DNA from: Megalobrama amblycephala | Lineage: Eukaryota; Chordata; Actinopteri; Cypriniformes; Xenocyprididae | Length of the DNA: 64,000 bases | Direction of reading: 5' to 3' | Assembly (NCBI RefSeq): GCF_018812025.1 | Contig: NC_063061.1 | Coordinates: 33,248,640-33,312,639, forward strand | Part shown: piece after piece, positions 12,151-25,367 of the stretch | How positions within the stretch are numbered: position 1 is the first letter of the stretch | Layout of the letters: each line of letters starts with the position of its first letter | Translations under genes and position numbers: made by a program | The notes under the pieces: generated by a model | Told to the model about the DNA's origin: nothing | What the model saw: the letters and a program-made list of their open reading frames with translations, nothing else | Database searches by the model: none

Positions 12151-13042
12151 GGAAAACAGAAGTGTTCAACAGAAGAAAGTAAATATCTGCTTGTGTTCTG
12201 CAGAAGAAAGAAAATTCAATTTAATTAGAAAGGCTTTAGGGATTAGGATTCAGTGAGGAGGATGGGTAGTTACTGAGAAACCAGGAAGCATATACAGGAA
12301 GCATATACAGTTAGTTGTATATGGCCAACACCTACACAGGAAACTTGATCATCCTATTTATACAGAGCCAATAAGTTTCAATTTCTCAGAAATCGTGGAT
12401 GATAAGTCTTGAGACATTCTGAAAAACAAAAATCTTGTTACGAGTAACACCTGAGAGAATTTCCTTAAAAACAGAGAGAGACATTCAGTGATCTCTTCAC
12501 AATTGCTAAAACACATTTCATGAAACCATCACTCATTTTCTCAAAACATTAAACACAAATCCAATCTTCAAACTAATTTCACAAAACCTCTGACTCTTAT
12601 GGCAAAATCAAACAAAGCTTTCAAATCATAAACACATTAAACAATATATAAACACTACAGATCATTCATTAGACACTACATTAAAAAATGGAAAACACAA
12701 CATCCAGAACATGAGGTTACAGGGGAAAAAAAAGTATATTGTAACACAGTAAACACATTTTGCCATTACATAAAATGTATAGAAATTTTTAAAGTATACT
12801 GTATTTACTGCAAGTACAGTATTATATTCAATATTATATAGTATTGAATGTCTGTATATACAGTACTTACATACTGCAAACATACAGCAGTCTAAATGCA
12901 AATGACTAAAAGGTCAAAGAAAACTCTAAATGAAAAGCATGATACAGTACACAAAAAAACAACAACAAAAAAACAAAGTTCAGAGTCAGTGAGAGATTCA
13001 TTCTGCTTCAGCATCACGTCTTCATGTTGGCTCCGGCCTAAA
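12151..13042. other. AT-rich intergenic DNA without a gene
   Basis: Apart from a tandem 17-base repeat (GGAAGCATATACAG near 12285-12310) and A/T-rich tracts, I see no coding potential, no splice-consistent frame and no terminal repeats in this stretch. Confidence 0.5.
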
Positions 13043-13240
13043 TCAAGTCAAGTCACCTTTATTTCAATTGCAATTTATACTACACAGATACTAGTCTATT
13101 CTATTCTAGTATAGTCTAGTATAGTATAGTATAGTATAGTCAAAGCAGCTTTACAGTGATAACAGGTACATGATGATCAGTAATGCAAAGAGGGTTCATT
13201 TTGGCTGTACAGCTCTAAAAGAAAATAGTGTCATTGTTCA
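13043..13240. repeat. Interspersed repeat (copy also at 16512)
   Basis: TCAAGTCAAGTCACCTTTAT, then CAAAGCAGCTTTACAGTGAT, recurs with the same order at 16512-16905. It resembles a very common non-coding repeat of cyprinids. A TAGTATAGTC-type simple repeat interrupts this copy at about 13095-13140. Confidence 0.55.
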
Positions 13241-13505
13241 GCTGAAGTCAGTTCAGTGTTGATTCACTTACATTGTAAAGACCAATTATTATGTAAATTA
13301 CTGTAATTATTTTCCTCTATAAAGCAGTTCTGCAGAAAACAGTGATGTCATCATCTAGGCTAGCTTAGTTCAGTTCTCATCCTATAATGTTAGTACTGTC
13401 AGATCAATAGTATTGTTGAATATTATTGAATATTGTTGAGGACATTTTCCACATCACAGGCAATGTCGTCTCTTGCCAGGCAAAGGGAAAAACCTGTGCC
13501 GGATC

Positions 13506-14092
13506 ACTTGGGTAAAGTTGGTTTTATATTCGCACATTCGGACATCCGTATTCAATAGCCTTGTTAATCACACTACATTGGACATTCAGTGAACATTCAC
13601 AAGTAAATATGCCATTAAAACGATACTTGCCTATTTTGATCGACTGTGAAAAATGTTGTAAGTTGACAATGGTTGGTTGTCAATATCATGTTGACTTGGG
13701 TAAAGTTGGTTTTATATTCACACATTCGGACTTCTGTTAAATTCAGACTTTCCAATAAATGTGCAATAAATTAATGTTTGTGAATTTTAAGCAGCGACAT
13801 GATATTGACAACCAACGATTGTCAACTTACAACATTTTTCACAGTCGATCAAAATAGGCAAGTATTGTTTTAATGGCATATTTACTTGTGAATGTCCACT
13901 GAATGTCCAATGTAGTGTGATTAACAAGGCTATTGAATACGGATGTCCGAATGTGCGAATATAAAACCAACTTTACCCAAGTATCATGTTGCTGCTTAAA
14001 ATTCGCAAACATTAATTTATTGCACATTTATTGGAAAGTCTGAATTTAACAGAAGTCCGAATGTGTGAATATAAAACCAACTTTACCCAAGT
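13506..14092. repeat. 587-bp foldback transposon with a 9-bp target duplication
   Basis: Both ends read ACTTGGGTAAAGTTGG inwards, and the arms pair over most of their length. The flanks carry a 9-bp direct duplication, TGCCGGATC, at 13497-13505 and 14093-14101. A second terminal-like block (CTTGGGTAAAGTTGGTTTTA) recurs internally near 13696, so the hairpin is itself built of two related inverted units. It is non-coding. TSD length would fit Mutator- or hAT-type mobilisation. Confidence 0.8.
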
Positions 14093-14691
14093 TGCCGGAT
14101 CCAGCCTTGACAGCCTTGTCTCCACACCCCTTGCTCTTTCTCCTCATCATCCTCTTACACATACTCTTCCTCAACGATATAAAGTTGGTTTGACATTGGA
14201 TGTTGGATATTCGATAGATATTCGGTCACGAAAATTTTCAATAGATTCTTTGTGAATAATTATAAATGTAAAAAAAGTGCCTTATTTGAAAAGTATTATA
14301 ACATAGAACTAAGCACACATCGCAGTTTATGAGTTTTAATCCTCTTCAATGTGTAAGCAACATATTTTATCTCTAGCAGTGACGCTCTCTATAGCGCTTA
14401 GGCCAGATAGGGACCGTCTACAAAGTACATGTGGAAGGAAAAAAAATTCTTTTTTTCACGTAAAAGCAATTTAGTGAACACACACAGAACGCTCACTCAC
14501 AGAATAAACAATTTCAAAGACCTTATGTAGCTCCGCCCCTTTTCAGCGCTGCGCTCGCTCGTTACATTAAATATTCTTGTAAAGTAAATATTCTTTGACA
14601 GCGATGCCATTGAAATGTACAGAGCTACCGCAAAATGGAAGTTCAAAGACAATTTTATAAAGATGGCGGTGCGCTTGTTTCTCTGGCACAT
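14093..14691. other. Non-coding spacer, partly an inverted relative of 25.9-26.1 kb
   Basis: No gene is seen. The segment 14160-14425 (AAAGTTGGTTTGACATTGGA ... CAGATAGGGACCGTCTACAA) matches the reverse complement of about 25880-26135, so the two stretches are dispersed copies of one repeat. Confidence 0.5.
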
Positions 14692-16283
14692 AAAATGCCC
14701 AGTGTTAAATGAACACCCAAAGTGTACATATGACTCCATCTTACCGGGTGTTAAAAAGTAACACTGAAGCAGTGTTAAAGTTAATGAGATAATTGAGTGA
14801 TGATTGAGTGATGATTGACAATTAGTGGAGACACCTGATGATAATAAGTAGAATCACTGAAGAAACAACAAGAGAAAAAGAGAGAGACACAACATCTACA
14901 ACTGACTTCCAGCCATTAAACATTATTACACTTATTATTAACCAGTTTGATTTGATTTCTGTCATACATCAACAAAAGTTCTTACTGAGAATTAACAGAT
15001 GTTTAGATGTTAATGTTTTAATGAAAGTTTAGTTTGAAGTCACCATGATGGTGAAAAGCATTTCCTTTAGTTGGGCTCTTGACTCTATTTATTAACATTA
15101 ATTTATCTCTGGCTGCTCCAACTTTGTGTTTGTAAAGCACATTTGTTATGGCCAGAGAATCTATGATCTGAGCTGTGTTTCCCAGAAATGCTGTGAGCCA
15201 AAGTTGATCAATTTTGGTTCACAATGCTTTGGGAAGCACAGTCATAATGGTTGTGTTTTCTCATTGTGAAATGTTCAGATTCATTGGTGACATCCAGTAT
15301 TAGCTGGTGATATAAATATTATGTCTTTATAGTAAATCTGTTACTGCTTGAGATCCAGCAGAGCTTTTATAATCTGAAAGGGTTTTTTTTTAAACACACA
15401 CAGACATGAAGAATCAGCATATGACCCTCAACAATGGTGACAATCAAACAAAGTGCTTCATGTTGCAGTGCATGATGGGAGCCACCAATCAAAACTCATC
15501 CATGGCTCCCATCATGCATTGCTGCATGAATAAATTATGCAGCTGAATTGTCCTGTAATTTTCGTAGATTGTTCATGTTTGCTTTATTTTTCTGTTGTTT
15601 TGTTGTGACAGTAGCTTGTTTTGTGATGTTCAGAGTTGATCTGTTTCTCAGTATTTTGTATTTATTTATCGTCACCGTTGTTGAGAATCAGATGCTGATT
15701 CTTGATGTCTGTGTGTTTAAACACTGAAGCTTCAGTACATAATGTATTATTCTTAAAAAAAAAAGAAAAAAAAAAAGGGTCTTCCTGCTGTTGGATCTAA
15801 AGCTGTAAAATCACAGGACTACAATCATTAACACTAAAGCTACTCATCAAGTACACAGTCAGAGATTTAGACTCTAAATGACAACAGGCATAATCTGACA
15901 TTCATAAAATTATATTGTGACCAGATCCTTTTTTCTCTGACTATAACAAATGTGCTTCACAAACACAAAGTTGGAGCAGCCAGAGAAAATTAATAATAAA
16001 AGGTAAAGAGTCAAGAGCCCAACTAAAGCAAACGCTGACCTCTTTCATGGTGACTTGAAATTAAACATTCCATAAAACATTAATTTACACCTTTTTTCTC
16101 TCTCTTTCCTTCAGTGATTCTACTTATTATCATCAGGTGTCACCACTAATTGTCAATCATCACTCAATCATCAATCAATTATCTCATTAACTTTAACACT
16201 GCTTCAGTGTTACTTTTTAACTCCCGGTAAGATGGACTCATATGTACACTTTGGGTGTTCATTTAACACTGGGCATTTTGCTG
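14692..16283. repeat. ~1.6-kb foldback element, copy 1
   Basis: The arms start AAAATGCCCAGTGTTAAATG and end CATTTAACACTGGGCATTTT, pairing through AAGTGTACATATGA, GGTGTTAAAAAGTAACACTG and GACACCTGATGATAATAAG. A short inner palindrome (TGATGGGAGCC ... GGCTCCCATCA) lies near 15475-15515. The right end extends to GCTG (16283), matching the fuller CAGCAAAAT end of copy 2. No transposase ORF is present, so it is non-autonomous. Confidence 0.75.
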
Positions 16284-17411
16284 TGAGTACACAAAATATG
16301 TTTGGTTATGTTATAGTGCTACCAATACAATCTTTTCATAATTCCCACTAAGCAAAGTTATGTCCAGAAGATGTCTTTTCACAAAAGTCGTACATTGAAA
16401 AGATGTCCACTGAGGAGCCAGAATAAATGATGGATCCATCCACAGACAGTAAAACACATGTTCACACCTTTAGACAACTTACCATCTGTAATTCACACAT
16501 CTTTAGATTATCAAGTCAAGTCACCTTTATTTATATCCCTTTTTACAATGCAGATTGTATCAAAGCAGCTCTACAGTGATAACTGGTACATAATTTTGGC
16601 TGCACAGCAGCTCTTAAAGAATAGTGTCAAAGCAGGCAGATCAGAAGCACTGTTGATTATCAAAGGTCAAGTGTCCCCAACTAATCAAGCCAAAGGCGAC
16701 AGCGGCAAGGAATCCAAACTCCAACAGGTGACATCAGGTGTTAAAATGGAGGAAAAAACCTTGGGAAAAACCAGGTTTAGTCGGGGGGCCAGTTCTCCTC
16801 TGGCGAACAGTGCTTTTTTGCGATTCAGGTAGCTATCATAAGTCCGATAGGATCGCAACATTCAAAGTATTTATTTCAGTTCCATCCAGTTGAGGATCGT
16901 ATTCATCACGCCGGTATGGACGGTCTTTTGAGGAACAGCCGGATCCGGCTGACTACGGTAAGCCTCGGGATAGACAGAGAGACTAATATTAGCGTAGATG
17001 CCATTCTGGTGAAGTGTTCCCGGTTACGGCTGACCTAATTTATGCAGCCTAATAATCCTTTAACGGATTTGAAAATATAAATTTGAGAGAAACCAGATCT
17101 GAACAAAGACTTTCTAGCTCAGCTGGGATTGGAACCAGAGACAGTGTTTCCCACTGACCCATTTGTGCTGCCCTTATGCATAGACATACATACAAACATA
17201 CATACATATATATCATACTATTTTTCATGTTTATGTGTAAAATAAAATAAAATTAAAAACATTTACAGGTACAAAACTCTGTTTGGATAGATGCTGAAAT
17301 GTACAACATTCACAGTAAAATCCTCAGTGAACACTGATCTGTGTTTATATGAGTCCAATCTACACAATGTTAAAAGACACACTGAAACAATGTTTTTGAA
17401 ACAGTTAATGA
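16284..17411. other. Spacer with one interspersed repeat and no gene
   Basis: A copy of the CAAGTCACCTTTATTTATAT repeat occupies about 16512-16905. Its weak reading frame has no gene features. The remainder (to 17411) contains a CATACATACAAACATACATA simple-repeat patch near 17185 but nothing else I can identify. Confidence 0.5.
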
Positions 17412-18702
17412 CAGAGGTGGAAAGTCCAGGGGTCAGAAAGTAAAAGTCCTGCCATATTTTTATTCCACCCACTGAAGCATTAATGAGATAATGAAGTGAT
17501 TAATTGAGTGATGATTGAGCATTATTGAAGACACCTGATGATAACAAGCAGAATCACCAAAGGAGAAAATCACAATTTTTAAGTTACCATCATCGAGGTC
17601 AGGGTTTGCTTTAGTTGAGCTCTTGACCCTTGATATTTTAATATAAGATTTTGTTTGGATAGTTTTAGCTGCATTAAAACCAACCAAACAAGCAAAGTTA
17701 AAAGATGATCAGGTGGTGTTGGTGATGTTTTAACATAATCATTATTTGATCTGAATCATTGAACTCATTTAGAGCCCAATCTCTGAGTTAGATTTACATT
17801 ATTGATTACAGCAACACTGTGATTCTACAGCACAAGATCCAGTTTTTCACAACAATCCAAAGGTTTTATCAAAAGTTGTTCTAAAGCAAAAATGGCCCTC
17901 ACTTAGACACAAGAATCAGCCTGTGAATCTCAACAGTAGTGACTGTGAAAAAGAATGTTGCAATGCATTCTGGGAGCCACCAATCAAAATTCATCCACGG
18001 CTCCCATCATGCATTGCTGCATGAATAAATTATAAGCTGAATTGTCTTAGTAATTTTCTTTATTCTCACTATTTTATTTTTTTTCTGTTTTTATGTGACT
18101 TTTTAGTAGCTTGTTTTCTGATGTTCAGTTGATCTGTTGATCAGAATATGTTGCTTGTCACCGTCCTTGAGATTCACACGCTGATTCTTGATGTCTATGT
18201 GTGCCTAAAAGAATGACTTTTTTCTTTTGATCAGAACAACTTTTAAGAAATCCTTCATATTTTATTGATAAAGCTGATCTTCTTCTGTAGAATCATAGTG
18301 CTGCTGTAATCAATAATGTAAATCTAACTCAGAGATTGGGCTCTAGATGAGTTCAGTGATTCAGATCAAATAATGATCATCTGAAAACATAACCAACACC
18401 ATCTGATCATCTTTTAACTTTGCTTGTCTGGTTGGTTTTAATGCAGTTAAAACTGCCCAAACAAAATTTAATATTAAAAAGTCAAGGGTCAAGAGCTCAA
18501 CTAAAACAAACCCTGACCTCGATGATGGTAACTTAAAAATTGTGATTTTCTCCTTTGGTGATTCTGCTTGTTATCATCAGGTGTCTTCAATAATGGTCAA
18601 TCATCACTCAATTAAACACTTATTTATCTCATTAATGCTTCAGTGGTGGAATAAAAATATGGCAGGACTTTTACTTTCTGACCCCTGGATTACCCACTTC
18701 TG
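17412..18702. repeat. hAT-like foldback element, copy 1
   Basis: The left end CAGAGGTGGAAAGTCCAGGG has a degenerate inverted partner ending at 18702 (CCTGGATTACCCACTTCTG). The arms pair through AAGTCCTGCCATATTTTTAT and GACACCTGATGATAACAAG. The CAGAGGTGG end is of the kind found in hAT elements such as Tol2 relatives. No clear 8-bp duplication remains at the flanks. A second copy occurs at 58912-60208. Confidence 0.65.
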
Positions 18703-19129
18703 GGTGTGAACATGTGTTTTACTGTCTATGGATGGATCCATGGCTCTTTTTTCTTTTTTTAAATCCTTGTACAGTGGTTCAACGAACGTCTATATTGGAC
18801 GTTCAGAAGATGCCCCCCCCCCAAAAAAAAAAAACGTCATAAAATCTTTCATTCTGGCTCCTCAGTGGACATCTTTTCAATGTACAACTTTTGTGACAAA
18901 GACGTTGAAAAGAAATCTTTTGGACATAACTTTGCTTAAGCTCAAATTAATTCAGTTCAGTTCAATATCAAGATTGATGTAATGTTGTGTATCAATTATG
19001 AAAGAAAATTTGAAAAAGCTATTATGCAACTTTACTAAGCTATAGTATAAGAATAAGAATATAAGAACTAAGCTATAATATAAGAATTTAGCTCCAGCCA
19101 AGCAAGCCCAATGGCATTGAAAAATTGTT

Positions 19130-19690
19130 CTGAGTGAGTTTGACATTCAAAATGTAAATAAATTCATTTAAATTCATACAGTGTTCAATCTCAACTTCAC
19201 AGGGTGTGTCCTGTTACCTGGACCTTAAAGAACATTTTGGTTTTGATTTCATCCACGGAACTGCAGCAGAAAACATGTTATTGAAAATAAAGATAATACA
19301 TAAATGAATTAAAAATAAATACAATGCTCTGTTTCAACTTAAAAGGGCGTGTCTTGTCTCTGGTTCCTAGAAGAATAATTTGATGCTGGTTTTACTGTCA
19401 AAAGTGATGCTGAAGGCATGCTATTGAAACGCAACAACTGCGAAAAATCTCACAAAGCCTCCTAAAGACTGAGCGGTATTACTGCCCCCTAGAGGAACAT
19501 GATGCAGTTGCTCTGAGTGAGATTGACATTCAAAATGTAAATAAATTCATTTAAATTCATACAGTGTTCAATGTCAACTTCACAGGGTGTGTCCTGTTAC
19601 CTGGACCTAAAAGAACATTTCCATGCAGGTTTTTCCTCTCATTTGTAAATCAGGGTAAATGCTATTGAATTAAATTCAAATCTGATAATA
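19130..19690. repeat. Direct repeats of a ~90-bp unit in non-coding DNA
   Basis: The unit GACATTCAAAATGTAAATAA ... ACAGGGTGTGTCCTGTTACC occurs at about 19140-19225 and 19525-19610, again at 22750-22830, and inverted at 23585-23670. A conserved tail, CCCCTAGAGGAACATGATGC, follows a GCGGTATTACTG block. No coding features are visible. Confidence 0.6.
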
Positions 19691-19700
19691 AATTCACTTA

Positions 19701-20024
19701 CAGTTTTTTACGATTGCTTAAGCACAATTTTGAAAACAGGGCCCGGTTTGCCAAAACACTACACACAATTAACACAACCCTACACCAAAGTAGCACAACA
19801 CTTCAGATCATTTGCAAAATGAAACACTTCATTCAAAACTTTACATTAATTTAACAAAACCCAACTTTGACACCGTAAGGAACACACATGGTTCATACAT
19901 TCTGATTCTGTTTGATTCATTTACACACTGCTGTGCTCAATCTTAAACTCTTGTAACTTTTATACTTTTATAATTATATAGCCTGGGTTTGATTTTTTCA
20001 GAGATATTGTTAGAGTAAAGCACA

Positions 20025-20071
<47 letters not shown>

Positions 20072-21214
20072 ACAAGATCAGTACTGCACATTTATGAAAA
20101 TATTTATTTCTCACCACATTGTAAAACCATTCAATACATCAATGCCTTTCCAAAGGTTATATTTTGCACTGAAAATTACAACATATTCTAAATATAATAT
20201 ATTACATGAACAAAAATATTTGTGGAGACAAAACACCAAAGCATCATCTCTTGGCCTAGCTGGATCTGGCCATAGCGCTTCATCCACATCTCAGGCGATG
20301 TCCTTTCACGCAAGACAGTGAGGGAAGAATCTTCTTGAAAGGTGAATCCATCCTTGCACAGATCCTGCATCAGTTCGGTCAGGCCTTCTCCTTGGCTTGA
20401 ATGAGGCACATCCTGACACAGGGCTGGAGATTGTAAACCTTCCATGCCAAAAAAAACAAACAAACAAACAAAAAACTCCTCAATGGGTTTAAGGAAGGGA
20501 CCGTATGGTGGGATGTATTGGAGTGAAAATTGTGGATGCTAGAAACCAGTTTTTTGACCAGGGGCAGATAGGTGAAATTTACATTGTCCCATATGACAAT
20601 GTATCTCATCTGCTCTGCATCCATTTGGTCTTCTGCTGTGACGATTTTTTGCAGTCTGTCTAAAATGTGAATATGTGGGCCGTGTTGTAAGAGCCTAAGT
20701 TGGCATGCAGGTGGAGGACCACATTCTGCGTGATTGCAACATACATTGGGATGTTACCACCGCGTTGGCCCGGGACATTCAAAATGATTCAAAATTATGT
20801 TTCTCCCTCTCCCTCTTACTGCAACATTGCCTTTCATTTTGTTGAAGACTCATAAACTCACATTTTGCCTTTTCATAGTACTATAGCACCTGATTGTTGA
20901 GTTTACAGTTAAGCACCCAAGTGTCTTCACACCTGACGGCTGTGTTTGATCAGTTGGTTTATAGGTGTGGTATTTTGGAAAGCAGTGTCTTGAAATGGCA
21001 AAGAAGTGACATTATGTTAGATTTCTGTGTCTAATGTAGAGAAGAGTGTTTAGTGTTGTGCAAAACAATGTGTGTAGTGTTTTGCAAAAAGTGTGAGGCT
21101 GAGAATGTGCTTATAGTTGTGCAGATCTAGCTTTGTGTTTTGCTCCTTGAGTGTAAGGTTTTGCTAATTGTGGGAAAAGTTTAATTTTAGTGTGTAAGCA
21201 ATCGTAAAAAACTG
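19701..21214 (-). mobile_element. Dead Tc1/mariner-IS630-type transposon, copy 1
   Basis: The terminal inverted repeats CAGTTTTTTACGATTGCTTA are flanked on both sides by TA, the target duplication used by Tc1/mariner elements. On the minus strand a broken transposase can be read: a DNVNF motif with its surrounding IVIWDNVNF (near 20590), a later PVSGCASFKP-like segment in another frame, and a C-terminal DVDEALWPDPA stretch. Frames change several times, and a (TTTG)n expansion interrupts the PIEEFF region. An (AT)n tract at 20029-20067 lies inside. No intact protein is possible. Confidence 0.75.
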
Positions 21215-21336
21215 TAAAATACATACAGTTTTCTATCTCAGCTTCAAAGGGTGTGTGTTGTTGCTGGCTCCTAGAAGAACATTTTAAGATTGGTTTCATT
21301 CACAGAACTGTAGCACAAGGCAAGCTATTGATATTC

Positions 21337-22515
21337 CCCACATGGAAAGAACCTATATGTGGATATATGCGCATATATGAAACCTATATGCAGTGTATAT
21401 GTACATATATGCTGCATATATGCACATATATGATAATATATATGCTGCATATATGCGCATATATACTGCATATATGCTATATATATGCTGCATATATGCG
21501 TATATATACTGCATATATGTGTATATATGCCACATATAGGCAAAATTGAGGTGCATATATGTGCATATACAGGAAATATAGGTCTCCTGTATTGCTTCTT
21601 CATATCCATATATATGCCCTATACATACAAGATATGTCTTCTATATAGCTAATGGCAGGATCTGGTCATTTTGTAGCTCATATCTCATTTTGACTGTCAT
21701 ACATGATGCCTAGCTCATATTTTCTATTATCAAGGCAAAAACTAAGAATTAACGAAAAAAATTATGCAAGAACTTATGTATGTGCGAATGTAGCAGTTAT
21801 GTATTTAGACAATTATTTTGTGATTCCACTTGCCATGACCATATTTGGGGTTTCCTGCCGCCATGCTGACTTGGGGTGTTGACGCACTTTGCTGCTTCCC
21901 AGTCTGCATGAGACATCACAGCGGTAGGTCGCACAAAGTTTTTGCGGTGATTCAATTAAGGCCATGTTTCATGTAACAGCTGAATTCACATGATATATTT
22001 GTATGATTGTAATCCAAAACCCCTCTGTGATGTACATTCAGATGTTTCGTTGATTATTTTTCTTTACTTAAGTTACTTTTAATATCTCTCTTTCTCAGCG
22101 TTGTGCGTTGCTGCCGCATGCTGTTTGTATGCTGCACAAGTCCTCATATATTGCCATTTGTGTTATACAGAATAAAGTGAGGACCTGATGGCAAGATTTT
22201 TCGCAGTCTGTCTTTGATTACGACACAACGCAGAAAACACACCGCTACACGAACACGTGAAATTGGTCCCACATGGAAAAAACCTATATAAACATATATA
22301 TTTCAATATAGGTTTGATATAGGTTTTTAATATATGTGACATATATAAAATTGGTCGTTTTCCTATATTATGTGTACATATATGTGTGCATATATGTACA
22401 TATATGTACATATAATATAGGAAAACGGCCAATTTTATATATGTCACATATATGTAAAACCTATATCAAACCTATATTGAAACATATATGTTTATATAGG
22501 TTTTTTCCATGTGGG
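21337..22515. mobile_element. AT-palindrome element with CCCACATGG ends, complete insertion
   Basis: The element starts CCCACATGGAAAGAACC and ends TTTTTTCCATGTGGG. Its boundaries are fixed by an inverted copy of the surrounding sequence at 23890-23990, where GATATTC runs directly into AAAGAAAGAC without the insertion. This implies a 2-bp TC target duplication. Inside are an array of palindromic ATATGC/GCATAT units (21380-21560), a ~620-bp unique segment (21640-22267) and a 248-bp near-perfect hairpin (22268-22515). Long open frames in the array arise only because the repeat lacks stops; no gene is inferred. Confidence 0.75.
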
Positions 22516-23990
22516 TCAAAGAAAGACATAAGCTCATCTCAACTCAACTTGTATTCTAACTCAACTTTAAATGCTGTGTGTCGGTACTGGTTCCTAGAAG
22601 AACATTTTAAGGTTGGTTTCATCCAGGAAACAATAGCATAACGTGTTATTGAAACGTAACAATTGCGAAAAATCTCACAAAGCCTCCTAAAGACTGAGCG
22701 GTATTACTGCCCCCTAGAGGAATATGATGCAGTTGCTCTGAGTGAGTTTGACATTCAAAATGTAAATAAATTAATTTAAATTCATACAGTGTTCAATCTC
22801 AACTTCACTGGGTGTGTCCTGTTACCTGGACCAAGAAGAACATTTCTATTCATAAATTTATGTCATTTGTAATTCAGGATAAATACTATTGAATTAATTT
22901 CAAGCCTGTTTAATTCATTTTAACTAAAATTAACAAAGCTTATTAGCGATTTAAAACACATTATGATCCAACAAAGCAAGCATGCTTTACAAATAATTTA
23001 AATCAATATTTACATGGTATAACAGTAGTAAAAATATATCTCTTACAACTCACATCTATGCCCTGTGACAGAGCAATAACCAGGTGGTCACCCATACTGC
23101 AATTGGTGAAAGAGCTGTTTACCTCATCCCAAGCGTAGGTTTAGTTTTGTTGGTGTAACTTAATGCTTTCTAAATGTTAAATAACACTTTTATTTCAGTA
23201 CAATAAATTAATTTTAGATGTAACCACATAAGATGTAAACACATTATTTATTTGCTGTGTGCCAATCAGAGTTATGTGTGTTTGTGTGTGAACATCGCAT
23301 GTGGGGAACCATGTGCGATTATTTAATTGGATAATAACATTGTTTTTTAAACAAACAAACGAACAAGTTTTCTGCTATAATTCTGTGACTAAAACCATTT
23401 CTTTTTCTTCTTTTTTTTTATTTTATTTTATTTATTTATTTTGAGCCAGCAACAACACACACCCTTTGGAATTTAGATGGAAAACTGTATTTTAAATTAA
23501 TTTATTAACAGGCTCGAATTTAATTCAATACCATTTATCCTGAATTACAAATGACATAAATATATGAATGGAAATGTTGTTATGGGTCCAAGTAACAGGA
23601 CACACCCTGTGAAGTTGAGATTGAACACTATGAATTTAAATGAATTTATTTACATTTTGAATGTCAAACTCACTCAGAGCAACTGCATCATGTTCCTCTA
23701 GGGGGCAGTAATACCGCTCAGTCTTTAAGAGGCTTTGCGAAATTTTTCACAATTGCTGCTTCAATAACACGTTATGCTATTGTTTCCTGGATGAAACCAA
23801 CCTTAAAATGTTCTTCTAGGAACCAGTACCGACACACAGCATTTAAAGTTGAGTTAGAACACTTTATTTATTTTCATTGAGCTTATGTCTTTCTTTGAAT
23901 ATCAATAGCTTGCCTTGTGCTACAGTTCTGTGAATGAAACCAATCTTAAAATGTTCTTCTAGGAGCCAGCAACAACACACAACATCTATA
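22516..23990. repeat. Large interrupted inverted repeat
   Basis: About 22516-22860 (CAAAGAAAGACATAAGCTCA ... AAGAACATTTC) is inverted at about 23570-23895, and 21232-21336 is inverted at about 23896-23990. The two halves therefore form one palindrome, split on the left by the element at 21337-22515. The ~700-bp centre is AT-rich and without a recognisable gene. Confidence 0.7.
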
Positions 23991-24177
23991 TTTGGAAAAT
24001 TAGTCTATATGTATTTTATACAAATTTATTATCACATCTGAATCTCAATAGCATTGTTTTTGCATCACTTATAACAGTAAAACCAACTGAAAGCAGTAAT
24101 AGATTACACTATTTTGAATTTGGGATTGAATATTATGGTTTTTCCTCAAAATGTAAAACTTCTTTTTTTTTTTCTTA

Positions 24178-25325
24178 CAGTTTTTTACGATTGCTTACAC
24201 ACTAAAATTAAACTTTTCCCACAATTAGCAAAACCTTACACTCAAGGAGCAAAACACAAAGCTAGATCTGCACAACTATAAGCACATTCTCAGCCTCACA
24301 CTTTTTGCAAAACACTACACACATTGTTTTGCACAACACTAAACACACTTCTCTACATTAGACACAGAAATCTAACATAATGTCACTTCTTTGCCATTTC
24401 AAGACACTGCTTTCCAAAATACCACACCTATAAACCAACTGATCAAACACAGCCGTCAGGTGTGAAGACACTTGGGTGCTTAACTGTAAACTCAACAATC
24501 AGGTGCTATAGTACTATGAAAAGGCAAAATGTGAGTTTATGAGTCTTCAACAAAATGAAAGGCAATGTTGCAGTAAGAGGGAGAGGGAGAAACATAATTT
24601 TGAATCATTTTGAATGTCCCGGGCCAACGCGGTGGTAACATCCCAATGTATGTTGCAATCACACAGAATGAGGTCCTCCACCTGCATGCCAACTTAGGCT
24701 CTTACAACACGGCCCACATATTCACATTTTAGACAGACTGCACAAAATCGTCACAGCAGAAGACCAAATGGATGCAGAGCAGATGAGATACATTGTCATA
24801 TGGGACAATGTAAATTTCCACCTATCTGCCCTGGTCAAAAAACTGGTTTCATTAGCATCCACAATTTTCACTCCAATACATCCCACCATACGGTCCCTTC
24901 CTTAAACCCATTGAAGAGTTTTTTGTTTGTTTGTTTGTTTGTTGTTTTTTTGGCATGGAAGGTTTACAATCTCCAGCCCTGTGTCAGGATGTGCCTCATT
25001 CAAGCCATGGAGAAGGCCTGACCGAACTGATGCAGGATCTGTGCAAGGATGGATTCACCTTTCAAGAAGATTCCCTCACTGTCTTGCGTGAAAGGACATC
25101 GCCTGAGATGTGGATGAAGCGCTATGGCCAGATCCAGCTAGGCCAAGAGATGATGCTTTGGTGTTTTGTCTCCACAAATATTTTTGTTTGTGTAATATAT
25201 TATATTTAGAATATGTTCTAATTTTCAGTGCAAAATATAACCTTTGGAAAGGCATTGATGTATTGAATGGTTTTACAATGTGGTGAGAAATAAATATTTT
25301 CATCAATGTGCAGTACTGATCTTGT

Positions 25326-25367
<42 letters not shown>

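Noticed and set aside
14838..15032. 64-codon frame conserved between the two CAGCAAAAT foldback copies (also at 30956-31150)
   Set aside because: It spans the inverted arm of a foldback element; conservation reflects repeat copies, not coding constraint.
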